Positions 10,870 to 21,280 of a stretch of 64,000 bases of DNA are shown piece after piece. This DNA comes from Rhipidocladum racemiflorum (taxonomy: Eukaryota > Streptophyta > Magnoliopsida > Poales > Poaceae). The notes beneath the pieces were generated by a model that was not told where the DNA came from, ran no database searches, and saw only the letters and a program-made list of their open reading frames with translations. Made by a program: the position numbers and the translations under genes. The stretch is taken from positions 53,403,097 through 53,467,096 of the forward strand of contig CM070584.1 of NCBI GenBank assembly GCA_036346355.1, in the 5' to 3' direction. Position 1 is the stretch's first letter. Each line of letters starts with the position of its first letter.

Positions 10870-12269
10870 AAAATGTTTTTCTATATATTCTTTTAAGTTT
10901 TTTAATTATTCTAGATTTTTTTCAAGCTGTTATGTTTTTTTCAATTTTTCTAATTTTTTCAAAAAAATTGAATGTCTTTGATGCCAAACGGGTCAGCCTG
11001 GACACGACATGGCCATCAACCCACGAGTGGCTGTGCCGGTATGACACGTGAGTCATTGAAACCGTGTTTGGATCGTGGCCTCGACACATGGACCAGCACG
11101 ATCCGACCCTTGCTAGATGTGTTTTGGCGGGCTCTGTCTAAATAGATTGTGCTGTGCAAGGTGATCGGTTTGGCCATCCATCTCTACGTTAGGGCAACCA
11201 TCCCGCTTGAGCTAATCCTAGTCAGGGTTCACCGTACCGTTCAATACACGAATTTCTTTACTGTGTCGGCACCGAAAATCGTCGATTTTCGAGCAAAAAT
11301 TGCTAAAAATCGCATAAACTCAAAAATCAAAATTTTTTGAAAAAAATAAAAAATCGTCGATTATCGTGGAAAATCGACAAACTTGTTGAACTTTTCTGCA
11401 GTCATTTTTTGGAGCAATTTTCGTCGATTTTTTTTTACGAAAATTGAGCGATTTCCACGATTTTCGACCGGTTTGTGACACGTAAATTTTTTTGAATTTT
11501 TGTTTAATTGGACCGGTTTATTGACCGGTATTTGATACCAGACCGCGGTGATGCGGGCGAAAATCACGATTTTGGTCAATTTTGTGAGCCTTGATCCTAG
11601 TCACCTATTCGTAATCCGATAGCTTGATTTACAATTTCATCCGGGGGCCGAGGAAAAGTGAAAAAAAATGTGAAGGGCCAAATTTGGGGGAATTTTCGCT
11701 ATTTGACACTCAATTCATCGGCCTCTCTCCGTTTGACACTCAATTCACTTGTCTTTCGGTATTTGACACCGAAACCATCAATTTCTTTCGTTTCATGACA
11801 CCCATCCATTTTTCTCAAATTTTATTTTCCTTTTCTCTATTTGTAATATGTTTTTCATGTGCTAGGATCGAGATTCTTGAACAAGCATTACAATTCTTGA
11901 AACAAGTTTGACAGCTTTAACAAGCATTACAATTCTTGAAACAAGACTCAGGAGAGATTCTGTTCCACAGAAAGCAGCTGTGAAGCCAGCCAACTTAATC
12001 ATGCGAAAAATGTCGTATTTTTCATACAAGGAAGTAAACACCCGTAAAACAAAACCTTATTAACCATTAGCACCTCTGCATTTCATGTTTATCAGATTTA
12101 GTTGCACGCAGACTGTTTTCGTAACCAAATACAGTTCCCTCTTTCTTATCCTTTTTTAATCTCATTGAAAAGTGACGTGTATATGTTGCAGCCAGCAGAC
12201 CTCTGGTTATTTTGTATTAGTGGGACTACATGGTGGCAAGGCGTTTTTGGATATTCAAAAAGGGTAAAA
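10870..12269. other. AT-rich intergenic DNA with a TCGATTTT-type degenerate repeat
   Basis: No gene is visible. From about 11265 to 11580 there are many imperfect copies of aaaatcgtcgattttcg and its complement, a low-complexity dyad-rich patch. Around 11690-11810 the text contains repeated 'tttgacactcaattca' units (at least three). Between 11880 and 11945 the phrase 'aagcattacaattcttgaa' is duplicated. Confidence 0.5.
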
Positions 12270-15050
12270 TGAGACGGACCGCCTTTTTCAAGAGGGTGCG
12301 TTTAAATCCACAACGGCTACCCAGGATGATTAGCCGTCGGGAACCAAGTCATACATTGCCAGCATAAGAGCGAAACGATAGTTTTTACATCACATAGGGC
12401 CTAAGGGCCAAAGTTTTACAAAAGGAAGCGGCGAGCTCCAATATAATACAATACCAAAAGAACCACACAGGCAAGGCCTGAGCACAGAGAAAGAACCCTA
12501 AAACCAAACTGCTTTGCCATCCACGATCTCCTGGAATCCTCCGGCGTCTTCAGATTCTAAAATAGGTTGAAAAGCAAGACTGAGTACACAACAGTACTCA
12601 ACAAACCGCACGAGAATTTCTGAATATTACATGCGAGGGTATTCACAAAGGATGAGGCAATATGGTTATTATCATTGTGGATGCAGTTTTATTTTCGAAG
12701 TCATTTTACATTTGAAGCACAAACCATACATAATAGACATAATCAAATTTGAGTTTTCACAAGTTCATCATTACGTCAAGTTGGAAATAACAATTCTACT
12801 TGGGTTAGGTTACGGGATTCACCCCAATTCAAACTCAGCTTCATTTACCGGAAGCACGGCGTATTCGAATACCATTTAAATGACTCTGCAGAGTTGCTCA
12901 GCTTTACCCACAAGATATCTATGACCGTTAATGCCACCGGATTACATGCAACTTATATGCATGCGGCCGGACCGAGATCATCAAAGCCTTTTGATTGAAC
13001 ATTCCCATGATAGCCCCTACCCGATAGGTTATTGGACCCACTGTTCTTGGGCTCCCATTTACCAATTCAGGAGCTAAGGGCCGATACTATGTGGGTACCT
13101 ACCGTTGTGAGAATCGGCGAATGACACCTCATTCCCGTCCCACGGAACCTTTCAACCATTCCCAAGCATGTAGGTATTCCCATGGGGTGAACAATGTACT
13201 GAGCTTCGTCGGAGGCGGTTTAACTAACCGATCCGACTTGTGGTTGAGCGGGATCTAAGTTATTTACTTTGCCCAAGATTGTGATTACTTAAATTATGCT
13301 TAAGACTTAGCCAATTCCAAACCAACAATCCACACCACACACATTGGCCTCGTCATTAGTTAAATCTAAGGTTTGCAAAGGAAATAAGGCGCAACAACAC
13401 AAAGTGGGTCTTTAAGCAAGGAAGATACTAGCTATGTCGTCATGGCATTCTAAAATAAACATTTATAGCATTTAACATACTAACATAATGCAATAGCAAA
13501 ATAATTAATACTACAATATTAACATGGGTTCAACATGTTCAAGGAGTGTGGCTTGCCTTGCGAGGTGAGGGGAAGTCCTAGATTGTCGTCGGTGTAGTCG
13601 ATCTCGGCGACGGTCACGTCCGGCTCCTTCTTCGGCTCCTCGTACCGCTCCGGGATGGGCTCCAAGGTCGGATCTAGCGTACAACAAAACGAGCAATAAA
13701 TAAACGAATAAAACAACGAGAAAAGAAAAGAGAAAAACAAGAAAAGGAGAAACGAAAAAGGATCGAGAGAGAAAAGGGCCGGAGAGGGGTTTGAGAGCTT
13801 TTTGGGCATTTTGGAATTTTGTGGACTTCAAATGGCGAAACGGAGAGTGTTTTTGGACTCAGTGGCTCGAGACGATTGGGATGGTGTATTTGGGCCATTT
13901 TTGGAGGTTCTGGGATTTTTCGGAGTATTAAAAAGTATTTAACGGATTTTCTTGGATTTATAAAATCCAAAAAAAAAAAGAAAAAGGAATAATAGTGCTA
14001 GGTCAAGACTGGTTGAGCCTAAGGCCCGAATGGGCCACGCCACGCTGAGGGGCTTGCCAAGCGCAAAGACCCGTGCTCGACAAAGTGGCCCAGCGGCAAT
14101 GAGGCGAGGCGGCCGAGTGGGGTCACGGCGAGCGGCTGACGCGCGGGCCTCGGGGTGCACGGGCATTGACTGGTGGGGCCGCTTCTGCTGCGATACAAGG
14201 AGATCAATCGATCGATCTAGAGGGGGACAGAGCGAGAGAGGGCTAGGGTTCGGGGGCGATGGCGGCGGCGGCGCGCGAGGTGAGCGGGGCGGCGGGGGCA
14301 AGGCCGAGGCTGAGAGAGATGGTGGTGGTGGCGGAGCTTGGTGGGGAAGACGAAGAGGGTGGGGATTAGGGTTAGGGGAGAGCAGGCGGCGGCGGGGAGA
14401 GTTCGGTGCCGAGGGAGAAGAAAAGGGCGGTGGCGGTGGGGCTTCGACCGAAGGTGGGGAAGAAGAGGAGAGGCGGGGTTCTCACCCGGGAGAACGACGA
14501 TCGAGCGAAGGGGAGGCGAGGGGGTGCACGCGGCTTTTTTAGCCACGCACAGCATAGGCGAGCGGCGGAGTTTGCGAGGAGGTCAAGTGAGGCATGACGC
14601 TGGCGAGGCGACGGGCGGAGTGAGCGCGACGGCCGAGGCGCCGACCGCGAGAGAAGGTGGGTAGGCGGGGCGGCGAGCGGTTGGTGACACCGCGAGGCGA
14701 CGAGCCGGTGGGCGCAAGGCCCAAGGCGACGACCCGCGAGGAGGAGCAGACGGCTGACGCGGGCGCGTGACGTGCGTGAGACGCGCGCGCGGCCAGAGAG
14801 GACAGAACGGCGACGGCGACACGCGAGAGAGGACGGGACGGCGCGGGCGACCGGGTCCCAGCGGCGATGGACCGAAGGTCCGAGCGAGGCGACAGGTGAG
14901 TTCCCCAACCACTCCCATCCAATCCTCCAGGAATCCAAGAACTTGGGTTAAGAACGAAAACACAATTAAAAACCAATTAAACTCGATTAAACTCCAATGA
15001 ACTTCGATTAGGGTTTTGAGATTTGGTTTTGAAATTTTTGGGGCATTTCA
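12270..15050 (-). mobile_element. Solo-LTR-like element of 2.8 kb
   Basis: The element starts TGAGACGG and ends GGGGCATTTCA, giving TG...CA termini, and is flanked by the exact 5-bp duplication TAAAA (12265-12269 and 15051-15055). Read on the minus strand it begins TGAAATGCCCC, close to the start of the element at 33386-36680 (TGTAATATCCC). It has no internal primer site, gag or pol, so I call it a solo LTR or non-autonomous unit. A short acidic frame at about 13510-13680 (minus) reads PIPERYEEPKKEPDVTVAEI, and a very GC-rich zone spans 14030-14900. The long GC-rich frames there look like composition artefacts. Confidence 0.75.
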
Positions 15051-15142
15051 TAAAATTTCTTGTCAAGTTTTATCTTTATCTCCAACAGGCCTCAATGTTG
15101 ACAATTTTGAGCATGATACCATGATTATGATCATGTGGTGTC

Positions 15143-15640
15143 TGTTAGACAGTATCCTATATTGCCTTGTATAGAGATTGCTAGTATCCTATATTGCCTT
15201 GTATAGATATTGCTTTATATAGGCTTTCCTTTCATACCTGCATGTACGTGTATATATTCTGGACTATTGGCCTCATGATAAATACAAGTGCGATTCATAA
15301 CATGGTATGAAAGCTAATTTAGGGTTAGAGTATTACCGGCATTGCACTTGAGCCATCCACCACCTTCTCCTTGTTGGCCGGCTACCACCGCTCTTTCTAC
15401 GGCTCTTCCCGCTGTCGCGTCAGCTTTCTTCGCCTCGGCTGCTCCTCTTCACCACCCGGGAGCTCCGCCCGCGCGCCAGGAAGGAGAGGCCACCGACTCG
15501 GATCCGGTTGCACCGCCACTCCGGTTGCGCATCGCCTCCACTCCACCGATCCACCTGGCTCCGGCTGCCCGCTCGGAAGCTCCGCCTACGCGCCAGGAAG
15601 GAGAGGCCATCGACTCGGCTCCGGATGTCGTCATCTTCTA
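15143..15640 (+). mobile_element. Truncated Copia or TRIM-like element
   Basis: A short LTR-like unit (15143-15302, TGTTAG...ATAACA) is followed directly by TGGTATGAAAGC, a one-or-two-base-off version of the initiator-Met primer site TGGTATCAGAGC. The LTR holds a tandem duplication of about 30 bp (agtatcctatattgccttgtatag at about 15151 and 15184). The following GC-rich part has a duplicated 'cgccaggaaggagaggcca' segment. I see no second LTR, gag or pol, so it is truncated or a TRIM. Confidence 0.55.
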
Positions 15641-15732
15641 GTTCTTTCTCGGGCACCATTTCTGTCTCTCGCTGTTCGGTTATTTTTTATGATCTCAATT
15701 ATCGAGACTAGGTTCTACATATGCGTCTTCAC

Positions 15733-15979
15733 ATGTGTGGTCAGTGATTTTGGACATAGATGCAATTAAACTTTCGAAACTTTGACTGTCAATATCTTTT
15801 TAAATATTTAAATTGGATACATGAAAAATATATGTGTAAATTTATCTCGAAAAAATACTTTCATAATATTATAATTTTATTGGGTTTTATAAATATATTA
15901 TAATAGAAACTAGTGTTCAAAGGTATGTTTTGGAGACTGTATCGATGTCTAAAACAACAACCATTTGTGACCAGAGGAG
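15733..15979. mobile_element. Stowaway-like MITE, left end degenerate
   Basis: The right end (TTGTGACCAGAGGAG next to TA) and an interior containing 'gttttggagactgtatcgatgtctaaaac' match the elements at 7942-8198 and 55746-55993. The left end begins near 'ggtcagtgattttggacata' and has lost the canonical CTCCCTC. Confidence 0.6.
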
Positions 15980-17155
15980 TAGAAAATAAGCCCCTTTGCA
16001 TAACATTCAAGTTTTCAACATATGGTCCGATGTAAACACTAGCGAGTAGAGATTTGACGGCAGGGTTTCAAATCTTGGCAGTTCCTGATAATTCTAGTGG
16101 GAACGGGGATTTAGAAATCTACCCATTTCTATTGGAATTTAAATTTAAATATGACTTCAGATTTGAATTCCCTGTTCCTGGTGGTAACTGGCTGAGAACT
16201 GTTTGTAACTGCCTGGGAACCATTGTCAATTCAAATCTGTATTTGAATCTGAGTTAGCAAATTGCCCAGTTATTGGGCAGGAACGATACCAGCCTATAAT
16301 AAATCTTATCATACCTCAGATGGAAAACTTGGTGTTTAAGAAAAAAAATCGGTCAAGTTTGCTGTGCAAAGCAATAATTAATATTCCAAGGCATCATATA
16401 ATAAATCTTTTTTTAAAAAAAAAACTGTACAAAATGTGAGACATATATTCTGTGGTAGAGATTTTGTCCCCTCTGTTTACTGCTGTGGCCTGATTAATAT
16501 GTTCTTTCAGTTAATGTTGTAGCTCAAAATGTTATATACTATTTATACATATTAGATTGCTTGATCTTGCTTCCATTTGTTATATGTTTGAACTCATTGA
16601 TGCACTCTTTGCAAATTTAATCCATCCCTTAAATATAACTCTTTTTCTTTATGTTCAACAGTTTCTTGTCTAATCTTATATTTGCATAGGTTGTCAATAC
16701 TCCCAGCTATATTCCTGGAAGGTTTGCTGAGACCTCAGCCCCCCACGTCACCCCCACCCTCTCTCTCCTCTATTTCGCGAAAAGGCCATCCGTTCCTTCG
16801 AAATTACGTATAGGTCCCTGAGCGATTTCCAATGAGAGGAAAATAAATTTTCCCGGTTCGCGTTTAGGTCCCTCGTTGGGTATTTTACAGAGAGAGGCCC
16901 CCATTAAATGCGAATAGCGAACGAGCCCTTTTCTGATTTTTCAAAATAGCGGATAGGTCTAAAATTATAACAAATAGGTCCCTATGCTTTACGTTCGGGT
17001 CCTTGCTCCGTTTTGCCCGTAAAAAATGTTTTCGTGGTCCGTTTTTCCTTCGGAGCATGGGAAAAATGTTTCCGTGGTCTGTTTTTTCTCCGAAAAAAAA
17101 ACAAAAAATATTTTTTCGTTCACGCGCGCGGCGTGCGCCGCGCTTGCGTTTCTAG

Positions 17156-18780
17156 TTCCATCTGCAACTTGTCAATTACTGGAAAAGTTGCTTCTTGTGA
17201 TGGCACTATTCATATTTGGAATGGGCAGACAGGAAAGCTCATAGCAGCTCATACCAATTACCAAGTCATCTACAAGCTTTCCACCTCATACTGCATCTAT
17301 TGAACAGGCAAACATGCTTAATCAGGATGCACTCTGAGGTGGAATATTGTCGAATGCATTTCGTGGTAGTTTATATACGTCTATACGACTATGCATTACA
17401 TGGAATCTGAAGATGAACTTGTTGCTGGTATGGGAAATGGTTCGATCAGGTATTACATGTGTCATCAATTTGTTGGATTTGATCATTTGATTATGTTTGA
17501 TAAACATATATTGAAGATATCTTTCCTGCTACTCGATCGAGGGAAATGCATGCATGGTTAGAAGCGCCAGGTTACACATGCACACAATTTTTGACAATGT
17601 TTGATAAAACATGGCCATAAGAAAATAGGGAGCAAATTTACTTCACTTAACCAGGTGATCATTATGCGATGTGAGCTCAGAAGCATTGCATTTTTATGTT
17701 TCTTGTAGGGTAAAGTTGAGAACATCTATCCGAGTTTGGGACCTAAGGAGGTATTATCCTGTTATGCAACAATTTATCGATTCTGTACCTATTTTGATAT
17801 GATATGTTCTTTCTTCCCTTATTGTATATGAGCATATAAAAGAGAGATGTAGGGCCTATTTGGTTCATATACTAAGGTTACCATACTTTGCCACATTTTC
17901 TTGCCAAGCTCGCCTAAGGTTATGTCATCAAAGTTAAAGCCGCACTTTGGCTAGTAAAAGAAATTTTGCCACACTTTTTTGAGTCACTAACATGTGGGAT
18001 CTAGATGGCAGGAAATGAATCTTGCCACAAGTGTAGGTATGAACCAAACAGACGCCTAACTCAGTCAAATTTGCCTAACTGATGTGTGGCAAAGTGTGAC
18101 AAGGTTTAGCTATGAACCAAACAGGTCCATGCATTGTTTTCTTGTACTATTTATTTTTTCCGGAGTTGTTCTTGATGCATGTCTATCTAGTTTGGAGTTT
18201 GGACCATACTAACATTGACAAGATCATATTATAGTAAATTCGCAATTTCACAGCAGAAGCAATGTGATCTTCAAGTTTGGATTATGGAATACTTGTATAT
18301 CTTGGCTTATGAGTTATGAGTTATTTTCAATTTGAACTTTCACTGTTTCTTAAAGATTTTTTGTGGGGAATGTGACAGGAATCTAGCAACCCTGTCAAAA
18401 CATTTGCAGAACCCATTCAGATGGCGTCTTTAACTTTTCTGTTTGGGGTCAGGATGTGGTATCAGTTTCAAGAAACAAAATTGCGCTAACTTCCCTTTCG
18501 AGGCCAACAAGTGAGGTATGCACTTTCTCCTCTTCACAACATGCGCCACTGTGTGGTCTTGAAAACTTTGCTATTTGTAACAGTAGTGTAGCTCCCTATA
18601 GCAATTTTGCATATGGTATGAGTTGGAATTCCTTTTGGCCCCCACTGAAGTAATTGTCAATACATTGTCAATTTGTCATGCAGATTGGACATCAGCAGCT
18701 CATACTTCAGAACTTGTATTCTGCTGACAGAGGAGTGAAATTCAAAAACCTGTCTGTTCTTTTACCCATTTCTTCGTCTC
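17156..18780 (+). pseudogene. Decayed C-terminal part of a WD40 gene (GFS12-like BEACH/WD40 protein)
   Basis: Five exon-like blocks remain in order with splice-like borders. 17156-17262 reads SCDGTIHIWNGQTGKLIAAH; 17370-17449 reads ESEDELVAGMGNGSIR; about 17712-17750 reads RVWDLRR; 18379-18515 reads FNFSVWGQDVVSVSRNKI; 18684-18778 reads NLYSADRG and NLSVL. The first and third are WD40 repeat signatures (DGTIxxW, RVWDL). Order and phrases resemble the C-terminal WD40 region of plant GFS12-type BEACH/WD40 proteins, from memory. The block at 18379 needs a frame change, no N-terminal kinase or BEACH part is present, and a MITE sits in one intron. Retained introns mean DNA-level duplication or capture, not retroposition. 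The match to GFS12 is my best guess; WD40 is surer. Confidence 0.55.
17852..18128. mobile_element. MITE inside the WD40 pseudogene
   Basis: About 277 bp with inverted ends GGGCCTATTTGGTTCATA and TATGAACCAAACAGGTCC, and internal copies of 'tgccacactttg'. It lies between two exon remnants. No clear target duplication remains. The ends are typical of PIF/Harbinger or hAT-derived MITEs. Confidence 0.75.
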
Positions 18781-19455
18781 CAACGGAAGCCTTCCCTCCG
18801 TCATCCGTCAGTGCATCGCGCGTCGGAGGACCTCGACGACTCGCTAAAATTAATACCCTTTTGAAATATAATATTTTTATTTGTAAAAGTCCATAATACC
18901 CACCAAATCAATGATTAGATCTAATTTATACTACCGTATATTATACTATAAGTATAATCCACTTAAAATAGCTCCTGCCACAAAGCTGAGGATGCCTTGA
19001 ATTCTGATTTTACTCTCCCTGATTTGTTACAGACTTGACATGAATCATGGTAGCTTAAATGTGGGTAGTTGGGTAGCTGTGGAGGAAAAGTAAATTTGAC
19101 CTTGCCATCTGTTAGTGCCCTGATATGAATGCTCTTTACTGCAACTCCAAACCTCATGTCCTCCTGTCGTTCAGTCCTCGATGTTTGCACACAGGGCGCT
19201 ATTCACCCAGCATCAAATCGTAGCACAAGTCATTTGAAGTAGGTCAAGTCTTTGGCTTTATGGTCTTCATTTAAGCCAGAAGTGCACTGCTAGGGCAAAG
19301 GATGTACGGAGCTCTATGGCCCATCATTGATGTATATTGCACTGTGGTTTGCCTGTGGTCAATGCCTTCGTAGCTGGTGTGATTACAGCCACTGACAGGT
19401 GGGTGTCGGTGCAAAATAACGCGAGGCTGGCGTTGCTGCAAAAAAACGCAGATTA
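18781..19455. other. Intergenic, no gene seen
   Basis: Apart from an AT-rich patch at 18840-18960 there is no coding frame, repeat boundary or RNA gene I can support. Short frames on both strands lack recognisable motifs. Confidence 0.4.
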
Positions 19456-19697
19456 GACTATCTCCAGCCACTTTCTAATTCATTCTATTCCCTTCCCTAT
19501 ATTCATTCACTTTATTTTCTACCATCTCCAGCAGCATCCCCTCAAGGGATTTGTGAAGGGATTGGAGAGAGAATCCCTTTCTAAAGGGATTCACTGTTTG
19601 AATCCTTTCTGAAGGGAATCGTGAAGGGAACCGCTGAAGCACTAGGGATCTACTCGCGAAGGGATTTAAAGGGGAAGGGAAGCTGTTGGAGATAGTC
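19456..19697. mobile_element. Tourist-like MITE upstream of the secreted-protein gene
   Basis: A 242-bp element with inverted ends GACTATCTCCAGCCACTT and the complement of GACTATCTCCAACAGCTT, flanked by TTA on both sides (19453-19455 and 19698-19700). The TTA target fits PIF/Harbinger. It ends about 195 bp before the start codon of the next gene, so it may sit in its promoter. Confidence 0.82.
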
Positions 19698-19821
19698 TTA
19701 GGCCGTCCATCTTTGGGTCACATCACTGGTCACACATCCAGCCAAACATGCCCTTGCTACTGGTCAGTTGGTGCTCATCCATAAATACTCCAGCTCCACC
19801 CACGCACTGTGCACTACTGCT

Positions 19822-19828
19822 TATAAAT
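19822..19828 (+). promoter_or_regulatory. TATA box of the secreted-protein gene
   Basis: TATAAAT lies about 65 bp before the ATG at 19893, a normal spacing for a transcript start near 19850. Confidence 0.6.
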
Positions 19829-19892
19829 GAAGGGGCTGAGCAGCTAGGTTCTTGTCAAGCCAATCCGAGTCCGTAAGCAAAAGCAAGCAGCA

Positions 19893-20207
19893 ATGGAGCG
19901 AGGTAGCAGTGTTAGTGTGAGCCTTGTCCTTGGGCTCTTGCTCGCCACCTCCCTTGCGTGCCATGGCGCAAGGGACATCCCCGCTGAGCCCAAGCCCTAC
20001 CGGCCCCAGAATGTCTTCGGGTTCGGTGGCTTCTACCCTGGCCCGACGATCAACTGGGTCTTTCCAGGCCCGAACGGCGTCACCCCACAGGTCGGCTTCG
20101 GTGGGATGCCAGGCTCTAGCTCCTTCCCTGGCAATGGCATTGGTGGTTCGCCGTTGACACCCGGCGGCGGCGTGGTTGGCGTTCATGGTGGTGCTGCGAA
20201 GCCGTGA
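19893..20207 (+). CDS. Small secreted Gly/Pro-rich protein, putative cell wall protein
   Basis: An intact single-exon frame of 104 residues. Residues 1 to about 26 form a signal peptide: a polar start, a hydrophobic core (VLGLLLATSLACHGA), then ARDIP. The mature part is rich in glycine, proline, phenylalanine and asparagine (e.g. FGFGGFYPGPTINWVFPGP) and ends in a loose GG/GVV tail without a membrane anchor. This composition and size match small putative cell-wall proteins of plants, so an apoplastic structural role is inferred; no catalytic motif is present. A TATA box lies upstream, and the downstream sequence to about 20400 is probably the 3' UTR. A large Gypsy element is inserted about 400 bp after the stop. 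Confidence 0.78.
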   Translation: MERGSSVSVSLVLGLLLATSLACHGARDIPAEPKPYRPQNVFGFGGFYPGPTINWVFPGPNGVTPQVGFGGMPGSSSFPGNGIGGSPLTPGGGVVGVHGGAAKP

Positions 20208-20606
20208 TAGGCTGGGTGCCTGTCTTAGTGGTTTAAGGGTTTAACGACGACGTTGTGCTTGCTAGAGCTATGTAAGTGACTGCATGCTAGCTGCTCTAGT
20301 TGTAGCAGTGTAAGCCTGGCTTGCTCTAGTTGTAGTGTTGTGTTGTGTTGTTTAGAAGTGCTTAATTTGTATCCTGTATCTGTGTAAAAGACTTGTTCCT
20401 CGGTTGCTAATCTTATGTACTTTTCGTTTCTTGTTCAACGTGCTGGTTGGCGTTGTGGGTTCGAAGTCCCATTCCTGTATAAAGCAAAGAACTTCGGTTC
20501 TTTGGTTTGGAGAGTGAGGGACTGAGCCCATGACCTCATCTGTATTCACAGCCATGTTTGTGGCTTGGAGTATGCTCTTTCTTCTTCTTGTGCTTTCTTA
20601 AGAGTT
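20208..20606. other. 3' flank of the secreted-protein gene up to the retroelement
   Basis: Probably 3' UTR followed by short intergenic DNA. It contains a duplicated 'tgctctagttgtag' phrase (about 20291 and 20322). Its last five bases (20602-20606, GAGTT) are the left target duplication of the nested element. Confidence 0.55.
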
Positions 20607-21240
20607 TGTTTGCACCAAAATTCGGCACGTATTGGAATCGGTCTGAGACGGAAAGAAAATGTGCGTATGGAAAGAAATCGGTAAACGAGTCGGAAAAGGT
20701 ATCCGTTTCTAAAAAGGAAAGGAAAACAGACCGGAGGCCGATACGGGTAAAACGCACCGTATTCATGTACAACCCGGATCGGCCAAGTGTGTTATAAAAA
20801 GGGGTAGACGTCAAGCAAAAAGGGGACATCAATCAATTCAACCACACACATCTACTTTTTACAAGCTTGTCTTTTACGTTGCTTTAGTTTCATAGATCTC
20901 TCTGCAAGTCGACGGAATCAACATAGTTGCGCATCGCCGATTGTTGGTTTTTTGCCGATTTCACCCAGGTTTGATCTGCTTCGTTTTGTTGCGCATCGCC
21001 TTCCCGAAGCCGATTTTTACCTTGTATCCTGATCGATCGTAAAACGATTGATCAAGCTATCTCCTAATCGGTTCTAGCCGACTAGCGAAAAGCCGATAGA
21101 TCATTGTTTATCGGCTTTGATCAAATTACAAATTCTACCTTGTCAATTTCAGGTCAAATTGACTGGCACGCTCTGCAAACCCGGCGTTTGTCTTATATGT
21201 TCGAGGCCGAAAACCCTCCTTCACGTTTTTTGCGCGAACA
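20607..21240 (+). repeat. Element 1 5' LTR
   Basis: 634 bp, TGTTTGCACC to GCGCGAACA. It has a TATA box (TATAAAAA, 20793-20800), so transcription should start near 20825. It contains seven GCCGAT/ATCGGC hexamers. It differs from the 3' LTR at five positions. Confidence 0.95.
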
Positions 21241-21263
21241 TATTTTGGCACGCCCGGTGGGAC
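21241..21263 (+). other. Element 1 primer-binding-site region
   Basis: The bases just inside the 5' LTR (tattttggcacgcccggtgg) occupy the primer-site position. They share TGGCRCGCC with the corresponding site of element 2. I have not matched them to a specific tRNA. Confidence 0.5.
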
Positions 21264-21280
21264 CCCAAAGGAAATCAAAC

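Noticed and set aside
14030..14976. Many overlapping frames of 100-188 codons on both strands
   Set aside because: Extreme GC and simple purine runs in the solo-LTR-like element remove stop codons; compositions are Arg/Gly/Pro-biased with no motif.
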